A stretch of 64,000 nucleotides of DNA from Anaerolinea thermophila UNI-1 (GTDB lineage Bacteria > Chloroflexota > Anaerolineae > Anaerolineales > Anaerolineaceae). A model generated the notes under the pieces. The model made no database searches. It was not told the DNA's origin and saw only the letters and a program-made list of their open reading frames with translations. Every line of letters begins with the position of its first letter. Position 1 is the stretch's first letter. Below are positions 1 through 7,841 of the stretch, piece after piece. The stretch is from contig NC_014960.1 in NCBI RefSeq assembly GCF_000199675.1, positions 248,001 to 312,000 of the forward strand, given 5' to 3'. A program made the translations under genes and the position numbers.

Positions 1-412
1 GCGGCAAGAAGGGAACGTTGAGCGATGATATCCACAGTTTCTCGGAGTAGGTTCCCCGGAAAATATAGGCATCCATCCCTCCAGGGTGAGTGTCTTCAGA
101 TGGACATCCCGGGAACCAGGTAACCAGATGGTGCGGGTCATACACAACAATTTCTGGACGTCCATCGCCGGAGGAGGACACTATCAGCGTCAGAGACTGA
201 TCGCGGAGGTAGGCTTTCAATTTCTCTTGTACCGCACTGGCATCCGCAGTGGCAACCCCTTGCGCTCGTTTGATCAATCGCAGGACTGTGACCTCCCCCG
301 GCAAATCAAACGTTATTTCTTTCCAGGAATCGAGTGTCCATTGAAATGCCCATACTGCAAACATGCTCAGAATGCCCAGAAAGAAACTGGTCAAAAAGAG
401 ACGCACTTTCAT
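1..412 (-). CDS. Membrane protein, N-terminal part; possible bacteriocin-associated integral membrane protein
   Basis: The frame is open from an ATG at 412 to the window edge, giving 137 residues without a stop, so the gene is cut by the window. The product begins with a basic residue pair and one membrane helix (about residues 4-25), followed by a soluble, presumably external domain containing a short Ser-Ser-Ser-Gly-Asp-Gly turn. It lies 9 bases after the stop of the secreted-peptide gene at 422-781 and is probably co-transcribed with it; no strong ribosome site is visible. In lactococcin-972 systems the second gene is a large FtsX-like integral membrane protein with one N-terminal helix and then an external domain, which fits this fragment. 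That identity is inference from layout and topology; the diagnostic C-terminal part is outside the window. Confidence 0.5.
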   Translation of the reverse strand, partial: MKVRLFLTSFFLGILSMFAVWAFQWTLDSWKEITFDLPGEVTVLRLIKRAQGVATADASAVQEKLKAYLRDQSLTLIVSSSGDGRPEIVVYDPHHLVTWFPGCPSEDTHPGGMDAYIFRGTYSEKLWISSLNVPFLP

Positions 413-421
413 CAATTCATT

Positions 422-781
422 TTACCACCACACAAAATCATAAAAGTACCTCGTTGTGTACTGGTCACCCCAAAGAGGAGAATCCCAAACAGAATCCTGC
501 CTTGAACGAATCGTACAGTCTTGCGGTGATGTGGCTTGGGAAGTATACATCCGTCCTGTATCTAGCGGCGGACCGGCTTGACGGGTAAACCGATGGTAGC
601 CTTGTTTGGCATGGTTTCCATTATCGTTGTAGCAGGCTTGAATCTGAATATATCCGTTCCACCGTGCGCCTCCCAGGGTTTCCCAGGCGTAGGCGTAATT
701 CATTCCGCCCGCCAGAACAGTAATCGTAATCACAAACGCTATACCAATTGCGATGATTCCGGAGAGCAGTTTCTTTTGCAT
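422..781 (-). CDS. Small secreted aromatic-rich peptide, lactococcin-972-like bacteriocin candidate
   Basis: 119 residues starting at the ATG at 781, chosen because AAAGGAGG lies seven bases upstream; an in-frame start at 829 lacks a ribosome site. Residues 1-32 form a signal peptide (MQKK, then a long hydrophobic stretch ending AYA). The mature part has a GG-x-x-W-x-x-Y segment just after cleavage, a Tyr/Asn/His-rich middle, two cysteines (about 50 and 89) and a C-terminus dense in aromatics that ends YFYDFVWW. Secretion, the GG..W start and the aromatic end are the pattern of the lactococcin 972 family, whose producers carry a membrane protein gene next, as here. The family call is a judgement from pattern, not a match; the alternative is an unrelated small secreted protein. 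Confidence 0.55.
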   Translation of the reverse strand: MQKKLLSGIIAIGIAFVITITVLAGGMNYAYAWETLGGARWNGYIQIQACYNDNGNHAKQGYHRFTRQAGPPLDTGRMYTSQATSPQDCTIRSRQDSVWDSPLWGDQYTTRYFYDFVWW

Positions 782-859
782 ATCTAACCTCCTTTGAAAA
801 ACAGTGTGAGAGATTTCACTTCCCATCAAAAAGTTCTATTTTCATGGTAGCAGAGGAGA

Positions 860-882
860 GGCATCAAAACAGGCATCAAAAC
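860..882. repeat. Tandem direct repeat, possible operator of the secreted-peptide gene
   Basis: The 11-mer GGCATCAAAAC occurs twice with a 12-base period (860-870 and 872-882), about 80 bases upstream of the secreted-peptide start. Read on the minus strand each copy contains TTTTGATGCC, whose TTGATG could serve as a -35. A regulatory role is inference; no clear -10 accompanies it. The rest of 782-980 is AT-rich and holds a small palindrome near 937-955 (TTCCTATT/AATAGGAA). Confidence 0.3.
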
Positions 883-980
883 GGTCGTTAATTTGGCAAA
901 ATGAGAACTTTCTAATGTTTAATTTCTTAATTTACTTCCTATTTTTAATAGGAATCGCCCATTTAACCCCGCTTTGACGC

Positions 981-1011
981 AAAAAAACTCCCGCAGGCTA
1001 CCCTGCGGGAG
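981..1011 (-). terminator. Rho-independent terminator of the nusA-truB operon
   Basis: Arms CTCCCGCAGG (988-997) and CCTGCGGGAG (1002-1011) enclose a four-base loop; on the minus strand the stem is followed by seven T (981-987). It lies 70 bases after the truB stop. The same arms recur at 16704-16732. Confidence 0.85.
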
Positions 1012-1080
1012 AGAACATGAAAAACCAAGCCTGCCCGGAGAGACGCTCCGGCTGGGAGGTTTTACCGTTGGGATGTTTTC

Positions 1081-2004
1081 TCAGGACTGGAAGAACACCT
1101 TGCGGGGTTGCCAGAGGTTTTCCTCGGGCAGGTACTCCAGCAGTGCCACCAGTTCACCCAGCACGCTGACGCCGCGCACCATGTTGCCCGGCACCGGCTC
1201 TTCGGCGGGGATGCGGTGCCCATGTCGCACTTCCTCAACCTGCTTGTCGGTCAGTTCCAGGGCGGGCCAGTCTGCCAGGGCTTCGGCGGCAGGGATGAGG
1301 TACTGATACCAGGTGCCGTCCTGGAAGGCTTCGCGCAGTTTGCGCAGAGGCACGGCATCGCGCAGGGTAAAGCGCCCGCTTTTGGTGCGCCGTAAGCCTA
1401 CCAGGTGCGCGCCGCACCCCAGCACCTGCCCCAAATCGTGCGCCAGCGAGCGCACATACGTCCCCGAGGAGCAGTAAATGTCCACCACTGCCTCGGGCGG
1501 CGCCCATTCCAGCAGTTCCAGGCTGTACACTTTGATCTTGCGCGGCGCCAGGTCTACCTCTTCGCCTTCGCGTGCCATCTCGTAGGCTTTGCGTCCCTGT
1601 ACCTTGATTGCCGAGTAGGGTGGCGGTACCTGTTCGATTTCGCCCACAAACTGTTGCAGGGCTTGCTCGAACTGCTCTTCGGTGATGCTCTCTACCGGCA
1701 CCGAGCCGGAGCCGGTAATCCGCCCATCGGCGTCGTAGGTATCGGTGCTTGTGCCCAGCCGGATGATGGCCTGGTAGCGCTTATCGGAAGCCGAAACGTA
1801 CTCGCTCAGGCGCACCGCCGGACCAATGAGAACGACCAGCACGCCCGAGGCGCGCGGGTCCAGCGTGCCGGTGTGCCCGGCACGGCGAATGTTGGTGCCT
1901 TTGCGGATGATCTGCACCACGTCGTGCGAAGTCATGCCGACCGGTTTATCCACTACCAGCACCCCCGAAACCGTATTGCGAACGTCCATTGGGTTTTCCA
2001 TCAT
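1081..2004 (-). CDS. truB: tRNA pseudouridine(55) synthase
   Basis: Isomerises uridine 55 in the T-loop of tRNAs to pseudouridine in the cytoplasm. The 307-residue product has the TruB N-terminal signature VDKPVGMTSHDVV (about 18-30) and the catalytic aspartate in GTLDP (Asp49). The motif SGTYVRSLAHDLG and a C-terminal PUA-like segment follow; length is normal for the family. ATG 2004 is preceded by GGGGAG nine bases upstream. It is the last gene of the nusA-rnpM-infB-rbfA-nrnA-truB operon, 80 bases after nrnA, and is followed by a strong terminator. Confidence 0.95.
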   Translation of the reverse strand: MMENPMDVRNTVSGVLVVDKPVGMTSHDVVQIIRKGTNIRRAGHTGTLDPRASGVLVVLIGPAVRLSEYVSASDKRYQAIIRLGTSTDTYDADGRITGSGSVPVESITEEQFEQALQQFVGEIEQVPPPYSAIKVQGRKAYEMAREGEEVDLAPRKIKVYSLELLEWAPPEAVVDIYCSSGTYVRSLAHDLGQVLGCGAHLVGLRRTKSGRFTLRDAVPLRKLREAFQDGTWYQYLIPAAEALADWPALELTDKQVEEVRHGHRIPAEEPVPGNMVRGVSVLGELVALLEYLPEENLWQPRKVFFQS

Positions 2005-2084
2005 GTCACTTCACTCCCCAGTTTTCAGACACCCTCTGTCCATAGATTTTTCCGCATACCGGTCAAAAAGGCACATGGTCCTTT

Positions 2085-3065
2085 TCATTGTCCATTCGAT
2101 TTCGACATTTCTCTGGCATCCCGGAGCAGTTGTTCGGTTGCCGCCAGCACCTGCTGACGCACTTCCTCAACCGTGCCGGGAATCTCTGCCCCCGCCGCTG
2201 CGGGATGACCGCCGCCGCCGAACTGCACCGCCAGCGCCGAAACATCAATGCCCGGGCGCGAGCGCCACGAGACCTTCACTTTACCCTCTTTCTGTTCGTT
2301 GAACAAGACCACGATGTCGCACTCGGTGGAAGAGAGGAAGTTGATTAAGTCAGCGTCGTCGTTGCCGTTGTAGCCGGTGGCTTCACGGTCCTGCTGATAC
2401 AGCACCGTCCAGAACAAGCCGTTTTTGCGCTGTAAACGTTCCAGCCCAAAGCCCCAAAAGCGCACGGCTTCAAAAGACTTAAGGAGCAGAGCCGCGCGGT
2501 AAAGTTCCGGCAAGTCTGCCCCCCTGTCCATTAAATCTGCCGCCAGACGTAAGGCTTTGGAGGTGGTGTTGGATGTACGGAATCCTATTGTATCCGTAAT
2601 GATACCGGCAAGCAAGGCAGAAGCAGCATCTTTTTCCAGCGGGAAGCCCCAGGCGGGCAGTTGCTCTGCCAGGATGGCAGCGGTTGCTACGGCATCGGGT
2701 TCCACCCAGTTGAGGCGGGCAAAGCGCGTGTTGGTGATGTGGTGGTCAATGTTCACATCCACCTGCGCGTTTTCGGGCAGTCCGCCGGTGCGGGGAAGGT
2801 CGGAAGAATCCAGCACCACCAGCAGGTCGGCTTCTTCGGCGGCACTGCGCACAATTTGAGAACTTCCCGGCAGGAAGCGCAGGGGCGCCGGGACGCCGTC
2901 AGGCAGAATCATTTGCACCTGCTTGCCGGCGGCTTGCAGGCTTAACCCCAGCCCCAGCATCGAGCCGATGGCATCGCCATCGGGGCGGATGTGGGTGAGG
3001 ATGCGGATTCGGCGGGCATGTTGAAGGGCTTGTGCGGGGGAGTCGTACCGCTCCAGTCCGTTCAT
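2085..3065 (-). CDS. nrnA: DHH-family nanoRNase / pAp phosphatase
   Basis: Degrades 2-5-nt RNA and dephosphorylates 3'-phosphoadenosine 5'-phosphate, as known for NrnA. The 326 residues carry all the DHH motifs: HIRPDGDAIGS (about 26-36), VVLDSSD, the DHH triplet in NIDHHITN, and GIITDTIGF. The C-terminal DHHA1 domain ends with FGGGGHPAAAGAEI. The start overlaps the rbfA stop as ATGA, indicating translational coupling. rbfA-nrnA-truB is a common order in Gram-positives and Chloroflexi. Confidence 0.93.
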   Translation of the reverse strand: MNGLERYDSPAQALQHARRIRILTHIRPDGDAIGSMLGLGLSLQAAGKQVQMILPDGVPAPLRFLPGSSQIVRSAAEEADLLVVLDSSDLPRTGGLPENAQVDVNIDHHITNTRFARLNWVEPDAVATAAILAEQLPAWGFPLEKDAASALLAGIITDTIGFRTSNTTSKALRLAADLMDRGADLPELYRAALLLKSFEAVRFWGFGLERLQRKNGLFWTVLYQQDREATGYNGNDDADLINFLSSTECDIVVLFNEQKEGKVKVSWRSRPGIDVSALAVQFGGGGHPAAAGAEIPGTVEEVRQQVLAATEQLLRDAREMSKSNGQ

Positions 3066-3469
3066 GCTTCGTCGTCCTCATCCTCCGGCGGGGTTGGGGT
3101 GGGGCTGGCGGGTGAGGCGCCTTCCTGCTCGCGCAGAGATGCCAGCAAACGCTCGATGTGATCGGCGCGTTCGGGGGTCACATCCCAGTGGAAGCGCAGG
3201 CGCGGGAAGGTGCGCAGTTCAATGTTTGCCGCCAGGGCACTGCGCAGGAAACCGGCGGCGTGTCTCAGCCCTTCCAGTACTTCCTCTTTGCGGGCTTGTC
3301 CTTCCACCGCCGAGACGAAAATATCGGCGTATGCCAGTTCGCGGTCCACCTTAACATCGGTGACCGAGATGCCCGCCAGGCGCGGGTCGGCTACTTCGCG
3401 CACCAGCAGTTCCGCCAAATCCTCGCGGATGCGGTCTTCGATACGTTTCAAGCGAATTTTCGAGGGCAT
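3062..3469 (-). CDS. rbfA: 30S ribosome-binding factor A
   Basis: Assembly factor of the 30S subunit that binds near helix 1 of 16S rRNA. I start it at ATG 3469 (MPSKIRLKR), giving 135 residues; a longer frame from 3526 would run into infB. The single KH-like domain is recognisable from RIEDRIREDLAELLVREV near the start, then DPRLAGISVTDVKVDREL, and FLRSALAANIELRTFPRLRF further on. The C-terminus is an acidic, proline-containing tail (EGASPAS... DEDDEA), longer than in most homologues. It follows infB by 40 bases and overlaps nrnA by four bases. Confidence 0.93.
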   Translation of the reverse strand: MPSKIRLKRIEDRIREDLAELLVREVADPRLAGISVTDVKVDRELAYADIFVSAVEGQARKEEVLEGLRHAAGFLRSALAANIELRTFPRLRFHWDVTPERADHIERLLASLREQEGASPASPTPTPPEDEDDEA

Positions 3470-3509
3470 GGTCTTACCTACCTGTATTTCTCTCCCAGCG
3501 ATTGAGAGA

Positions 3510-5291
3510 CTATGCGTTCTTCTCAATCACGTAACATTCAATGACGTCACCCGGCTGAATATCGTTAAAGTTGCGGATGCCGATCCCGCACTCATAGCCG
3601 GTGCGCACTTCGCGCACGTCGTCTTTTTGAATCTTCAGCGAGGCAATCTCGCCATCAAACAACTGTTTGCCATTGCGGTACACGCGCACCCTGCCGTTGC
3701 GGCGGATTTCCCCTTCCGTCACCCGGCAGCCTGCCACGTTGCCCACCTTGGAAATGGTGAACACCGCCAGCACGTTGGCTTTGCCCACCACCACCTCTTT
3801 CGTCTCCGGTTCGAGCATGCCTTTGAGGGCTTTCTCCAGGTCTTCGGTCAGGCGGTAAATGATGTCGTACAGGCGGATGGAGACGCCCTCGGCTTCCGCC
3901 AGGCGGCGGGCACTGCTTTCTGCCTGCACGTTAAAGCCCAGGATGATGGCTTTGGAAGCGCTTGCCAGCAGGACGTCGTTGTCGGTCACGTTGCCCGCTT
4001 CGGCGTGCAGAATGTTGACTTTAATCTCGCCCTTGGGCAGGTCGTTGATGGAGTTGATAATCGGCTCCAGCGAGCCCTGCACATCCACCTTGAGGATGAG
4101 GCGCAGTTCCTTTTCCTCGCCTGCCTGTACCCGCGAGAAGAGTTCCTCGAGGGTGGCTTTGGGGGCGCGGGCGGCTTTCGCCGCGGCTTCCTGTTTGCGC
4201 TGTTCCACCACCGCGCGGGCTTCGCGTTCACTATCATAGCGGGTGAAGAGTTCGCCCACTTCGGGGACTTCGCTCAAGCCCATCACCTGTACGGGGGTAG
4301 AGGGACCTGCGGCGCGAATCTTGCGCCCGCGGAAGTCGAACATGGCGCGCAGTTTACCGTAGGCTGTCCCTGCCACAATGACATCGCCCACTTCCAGGGT
4401 GCCGTTCTGCACCAGCAGGGTAGCGATGGGACCACGGCTTTTATCCACCTGGGCTTCCACCACCGTACCAATCACTTTGCCTTTGGGGTTGGCGCGGATT
4501 TCAATGCCCTCAGCGGTGAGCAGGATGGCTTCCATCAGATCTTCCAGCCCGATGCGCTGTTTGGCAGAGACGGGCACTACCAGGGTATTGCCGCCCCACT
4601 CATCGGGGACGAGGTCCAGTTCGGCTAACTGACGTTTGACGAAATCGGGATTGGCGTCGGGGCGGTCAATCTTATTCAGGGCTACCACAATGGGAACGCG
4701 CGCGGCGCGGGCGTGGGCAATGGCTTCGCGGGTTTGCGGCATCACGCCGTCATTGGCGGCAACCACCAGAATGACAATGTCAGCACCCTGTGCACCGCGG
4801 GCGCGCATGGCAGTGAAAGCGGCGTGACCGGGGGTATCCAGGAAGGTGATCAGGCGCCCTTTATGCTCCACCTGATAGGCGCCAATGTGCTGGGTAATGC
4901 CGCCCGCTTCGCCTTCGGCAACGTTGGTGTTGCGGATGGCGTCCAGCAGGGTGGTTTTGCCGTGATCCACGTGACCCAGAATGGTCACCACCGGAGGACG
5001 AGGGATGAGGCTCTCGGGCTTTTCACTGAGGATAATGCGCCGCCACAGGGGAATTTCCCCCGTCTCGACCTTTTCTTCTTCTACAAGGCTTTCGGGAACG
5101 GCTTCAAAACCCAGTTCCGAGACGACAATGGCGGCCGTATCGAAGTCAATTTGCTGGTTGATGTTTGCCATCACCCCGTTGGACATCAGGATTTTAATCA
5201 CCTGAATCGGGCTGGCTTCGGTGCGCTGTGCCAGTTCGCGCACGGTGATGCTCATGGGAAGTTCGATTCTCTTGCGCCCGTTGTCACTCAT
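3510..5291 (-). CDS. infB: Translation initiation factor IF-2
   Basis: GTPase that positions initiator tRNA on the ribosome. The 593 residues carry G1 GHVDHGKTTL (about 106), switch I GGITQHIG, G3 DTPGHAAF, G4 NKID and G5 SAK, then domains II-IV. It is a short form: only about 95 residues precede the G domain, with one IF2N module (ITVRELAQRT...), and the long variable N-terminal region of enterobacterial IF-2 is missing. ATG 5291 is preferred because GGAGGT lies five bases upstream; a GTG at 5297 overlaps that ribosome site. It follows rnpM by 108 bases. Confidence 0.96.
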   Translation of the reverse strand: MSDNGRKRIELPMSITVRELAQRTEASPIQVIKILMSNGVMANINQQIDFDTAAIVVSELGFEAVPESLVEEEKVETGEIPLWRRIILSEKPESLIPRPPVVTILGHVDHGKTTLLDAIRNTNVAEGEAGGITQHIGAYQVEHKGRLITFLDTPGHAAFTAMRARGAQGADIVILVVAANDGVMPQTREAIAHARAARVPIVVALNKIDRPDANPDFVKRQLAELDLVPDEWGGNTLVVPVSAKQRIGLEDLMEAILLTAEGIEIRANPKGKVIGTVVEAQVDKSRGPIATLLVQNGTLEVGDVIVAGTAYGKLRAMFDFRGRKIRAAGPSTPVQVMGLSEVPEVGELFTRYDSEREARAVVEQRKQEAAAKAARAPKATLEELFSRVQAGEEKELRLILKVDVQGSLEPIINSINDLPKGEIKVNILHAEAGNVTDNDVLLASASKAIILGFNVQAESSARRLAEAEGVSIRLYDIIYRLTEDLEKALKGMLEPETKEVVVGKANVLAVFTISKVGNVAGCRVTEGEIRRNGRVRVYRNGKQLFDGEIASLKIQKDDVREVRTGYECGIGIRNFNDIQPGDVIECYVIEKNA

Positions 5292-5399
5292 GTTCACCTC
5301 CTTGATAATCGCATTTCATCCCCTCTACGGGGTTCGTTTTTCTGCGGCGATGTCCGGGAGGCAACCTGGGTTACAGGACGCACAGGAAGAATCAAACCT

Positions 5400-5744
5400 T
5401 CATGGCATCATCTCATTCCCCTGCTGTCCTGTAAGGGCTGTGGAGGACTCGCCTGCTTCCTCCTGCGGGAGTTGTGCGGCGTATGCCATCAACTGCTCCC
5501 GGTCTTCGTCGCTCAATTTGGTCTTCAGGGCATGTGCCAGCGCCCCTTTGAGAGCGCGTTCCCAGCACGAGCGCAAGGCATGAACGTAAGCCCCGCGTCC
5601 CGCCGCTTTGCCGGTGGGATCGAGGCGCACCCCCTGCGCCGTGCGGACGACACGCACCAGTTCCCGCTTGGCGAGAACCTGGCGGCACCCTACACAGGTG
5701 CGCTGAGGCACATGCTTGACCCGTTGACCCGTTTTCTTCGTCAC
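5400..5744 (-). CDS. rnpM: YlxR-family RNA-binding protein (RNase P modulator)
   Basis: 114 residues with the YlxR/DUF448 signature PQRTCVGCRQ (about 13-22), then RELVRVVR, and GRGAYVH with a downstream cysteine. In Bacillus this family (YlxR, RnpM) binds RNase P RNA. The start is a GTG at 5744 preceded by an AGAGG that nearly touches it, so the exact start is uncertain; the core begins a few residues later in any case. The C-terminal 25 residues are an acidic tail (LPQEEAGESS...) not needed for the domain. The position between nusA and infB is typical. Confidence 0.88.
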   Translation of the reverse strand: MTKKTGQRVKHVPQRTCVGCRQVLAKRELVRVVRTAQGVRLDPTGKAAGRGAYVHALRSCWERALKGALAHALKTKLSDEDREQLMAYAAQLPQEEAGESSTALTGQQGNEMMP

Positions 5745-5798
5745 CTCTGCATTCTTCTTGTCATCGGGCTGGCAAACCAGCCCGGAAAATCAGCATTC

Positions 5799-7700
5799 TT
5801 ACTCCCAATCCCAGTCTTCGCCGCGTTTGTGCTTCTTGCGGATGAAGGTTACATCACGATCGGGGTCGTATTCCACAAAGCGCGCACCTTTTTTCTTCTT
5901 CTTGGCTTTCTTGCCTTTCTTGTCGGCAGGTGCTTCTTCTTCCTCTTCGTCTGCCACATCCACCGGCACGTCGGCACGCAGGGTGAAGAGTTCGTCAAAG
6001 GACAGTTCCTCGGTTTCCTCTTCTTCTGTTGCTGGTGCGGCGGGTTGGGCAACCGCCTCGGGCTGGCTGATCGGTTCCACTGCTTCTACCGGCAGGGTGG
6101 TTTCTGGCGCGACCTCTGCCGTGGCTTCAATGGCGGGCTGAGGGGTTTCTTCTTCAGCAGCAGGTGTTTCGGTAATCACTGCTTCAGCCTCTTGAGGCTG
6201 TGCTGTAACCACAGTGCGCTCCACCAGCGCGCTGATCTCGCTCATTGCCCGCGGACCAATGCCCTGCAGTTTGAGAATCTGGTCGGGGTCGAGTTTCATC
6301 TGCATGACGACATCGCCCACGGTGGAGAAACCACCTTCCTGCAACAGGTAAGCCACGTGTTCGGGCAAGCCGCTGTCCAGAATGCCGGTCTGGAAGGCTT
6401 CGGCAGGAATCGAGGCACGCACGCTCTGCACGCGGTTGTCTTCCTCGGCTTTCTTCTCCATTGCCCGACGGGTGGCGCGGCGCTGAACGCGGTCCACAAA
6501 CTGCGCCATGCGGTCGTACTCTTCGGCAGACAGCGGACGCCCTTCGGCTTTGCGCGCCAGCAACCCGCTGACGGCTTCAGCGGCTTCGCGCTCCAGTTCG
6601 GCAATCTGCGCGTATTCGGGGTCGGTCTGCAGGCGGTGCAGGGCTTCGGCGGCGGCTTCGGGCAGGCTCTTGATGTCAATGCGCCAGCCGGTCAGTTTGG
6701 CGGCAAGGCGGGCATTCTGCCCATCGCGCCCGATGGCAAGGCTCAACTGATCTTCGGGAACGACCACCGTAGCGGTCTTGTTGACCGAGGATTTATCGTC
6801 CAGATACACGCCGGTGACCCGCGCCGGGCTGAGGGCTTTGGCAATGTACACCGCCGGGTCGGCGTTCCATTCAATAACATCAATCTTCTCATCATGCAGT
6901 TCGCGCACAATCGCCTGGATGCGCACGCCGCGGATGCCCACGCACGCGCCCACCGGGTCAATGCCGGGTTGGGTGGCAGAGACGGCAACTTTGGCGCGCT
7001 CGCCGGGTTCGCGGGCGATGGAGCGAATCTCCACAATGCCGTGGTAGATTTCGGGCACTTCCGTCTCCAGCAGGCGGCGCAGGAAGTTGCGGTGCGTGCG
7101 CGAGAGGATGATTTGCGGGCCGCGCGGCGAGTCTTTGACCTCGGCAATCAGGGCGCGCACGCGGTCGTGCACGCGGAAGCGCTCGCCGGGAATCATCTCC
7201 TTGCGCGGCATGGTGCCTTCGGCGCGCATTTCCAGTCCGATGGTCAAGCCCTGAGCGTTGACTGCCTGAACCACGCCGCTGACAATCTCGCCGACCTGTT
7301 TGGCGTAGTGGTTCAACTGCATCTGGCGCTCGGCGTCGCGGATGCGCTGCTGAATGACCTGGCGGGCAGTCTGCGCCGCCACACGACCAAAGTCGCGCGG
7401 GGTGCTTTCGACCACAATCATGTCGCCCAGTTGCACATGGGGATTGTAGCGGCGGGCTTCTTCAAGGCTGACCTCGGTGAGCGGCTCGCGCACCTGCTCG
7501 ACGACTTCTTTCTCGGCGTAGATGGTGACCTTACCAGTATCCAGATCGACTTTGGCTTCCACCTGTTGCGCATTGGAGGCGTTGACCGCCCGGCGGTATG
7601 CCGAGACCATAGCCGACTCCAGCGCTTTGAGAATGACATCGCGCGGCAGTTGCTTTTCTTCCAGCACTTCATTGAAAGCCAATACAAACTCGTTCTTCAT
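5799..7700 (-). CDS. nusA: Transcription termination/antitermination protein NusA
   Basis: Binds RNA polymerase and nascent RNA, affecting pausing, termination and antitermination. The 633 residues contain the N-terminal domain (1-130), an S1 domain (GEIVSGVVQAVNAQGL, about 137) and tandem KH domains (VGACVGIRGVRIQAI and IGRDGQNARLAAKLTGW). A helix-hairpin-helix follows near 490-510 (LQGIGPRAMSEI). The last ~110 residues are an unusual Glu/Ala/Pro-rich, then Lys-rich tail ending in a compact aromatic-acidic peptide (EDWDWE). First gene of its operon. rimP, which usually precedes nusA, is not here; an insertion sequence occupies the upstream side. Confidence 0.95.
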   Translation of the reverse strand: MKNEFVLAFNEVLEEKQLPRDVILKALESAMVSAYRRAVNASNAQQVEAKVDLDTGKVTIYAEKEVVEQVREPLTEVSLEEARRYNPHVQLGDMIVVESTPRDFGRVAAQTARQVIQQRIRDAERQMQLNHYAKQVGEIVSGVVQAVNAQGLTIGLEMRAEGTMPRKEMIPGERFRVHDRVRALIAEVKDSPRGPQIILSRTHRNFLRRLLETEVPEIYHGIVEIRSIAREPGERAKVAVSATQPGIDPVGACVGIRGVRIQAIVRELHDEKIDVIEWNADPAVYIAKALSPARVTGVYLDDKSSVNKTATVVVPEDQLSLAIGRDGQNARLAAKLTGWRIDIKSLPEAAAEALHRLQTDPEYAQIAELEREAAEAVSGLLARKAEGRPLSAEEYDRMAQFVDRVQRRATRRAMEKKAEEDNRVQSVRASIPAEAFQTGILDSGLPEHVAYLLQEGGFSTVGDVVMQMKLDPDQILKLQGIGPRAMSEISALVERTVVTAQPQEAEAVITETPAAEEETPQPAIEATAEVAPETTLPVEAVEPISQPEAVAQPAAPATEEEETEELSFDELFTLRADVPVDVADEEEEEAPADKKGKKAKKKKKGARFVEYDPDRDVTFIRKKHKRGEDWDWE

Positions 7701-7739
7701 CGTTCTTACTCTTACTCCAGAATGAACCGGTTACAACAA

Positions 7740-7764
7740 GAAAAGTGGGGGGTGCCCACTTTTC
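7740..7764 (-). promoter_or_regulatory. Hairpin in the nusA leader, possible attenuator
   Basis: GAAAAGTGGG (7740-7749) pairs perfectly with CCCACTTTTC (7755-7764), loop of five. On the minus strand it sits in the transcribed leader between the promoter and the nusA start, and its 3' side is followed by TTGTTG. The stem itself ends in TTTTC, so it resembles a weak terminator, suggesting attenuation. This is inference from structure alone. Confidence 0.45.
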
Positions 7765-7797
7765 AACGATACCTATATGGGTGCGACTTGCATTCTC

Positions 7798-7826
7798 ATT
7801 TTAACACACTCTTTTCGGGGATGCAA
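7798..7826 (-). promoter_or_regulatory. Promoter of the nusA operon
   Basis: On the minus strand TTGCAT (7826-7821) is followed after 17 bases by TAAAAT (7803-7798). It is about 100 bases upstream of the nusA start, with the leader hairpin between. The insertion sequence begins 15 bases upstream of the -35, so the core promoter survived but any upstream element was replaced. Confidence 0.65.
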
Positions 7827-7833
7827 GTCTTGC

Positions 7834-7841
7834 GTAGAGAA
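7834..7841. repeat. Target site duplication, left copy
   Basis: GTAGAGAA directly abuts the left end of the insertion sequence and is repeated exactly at 9042-9049. An 8-bp duplication is the expected footprint of IS256- and ISL3-type transposition. Confidence 0.85.
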
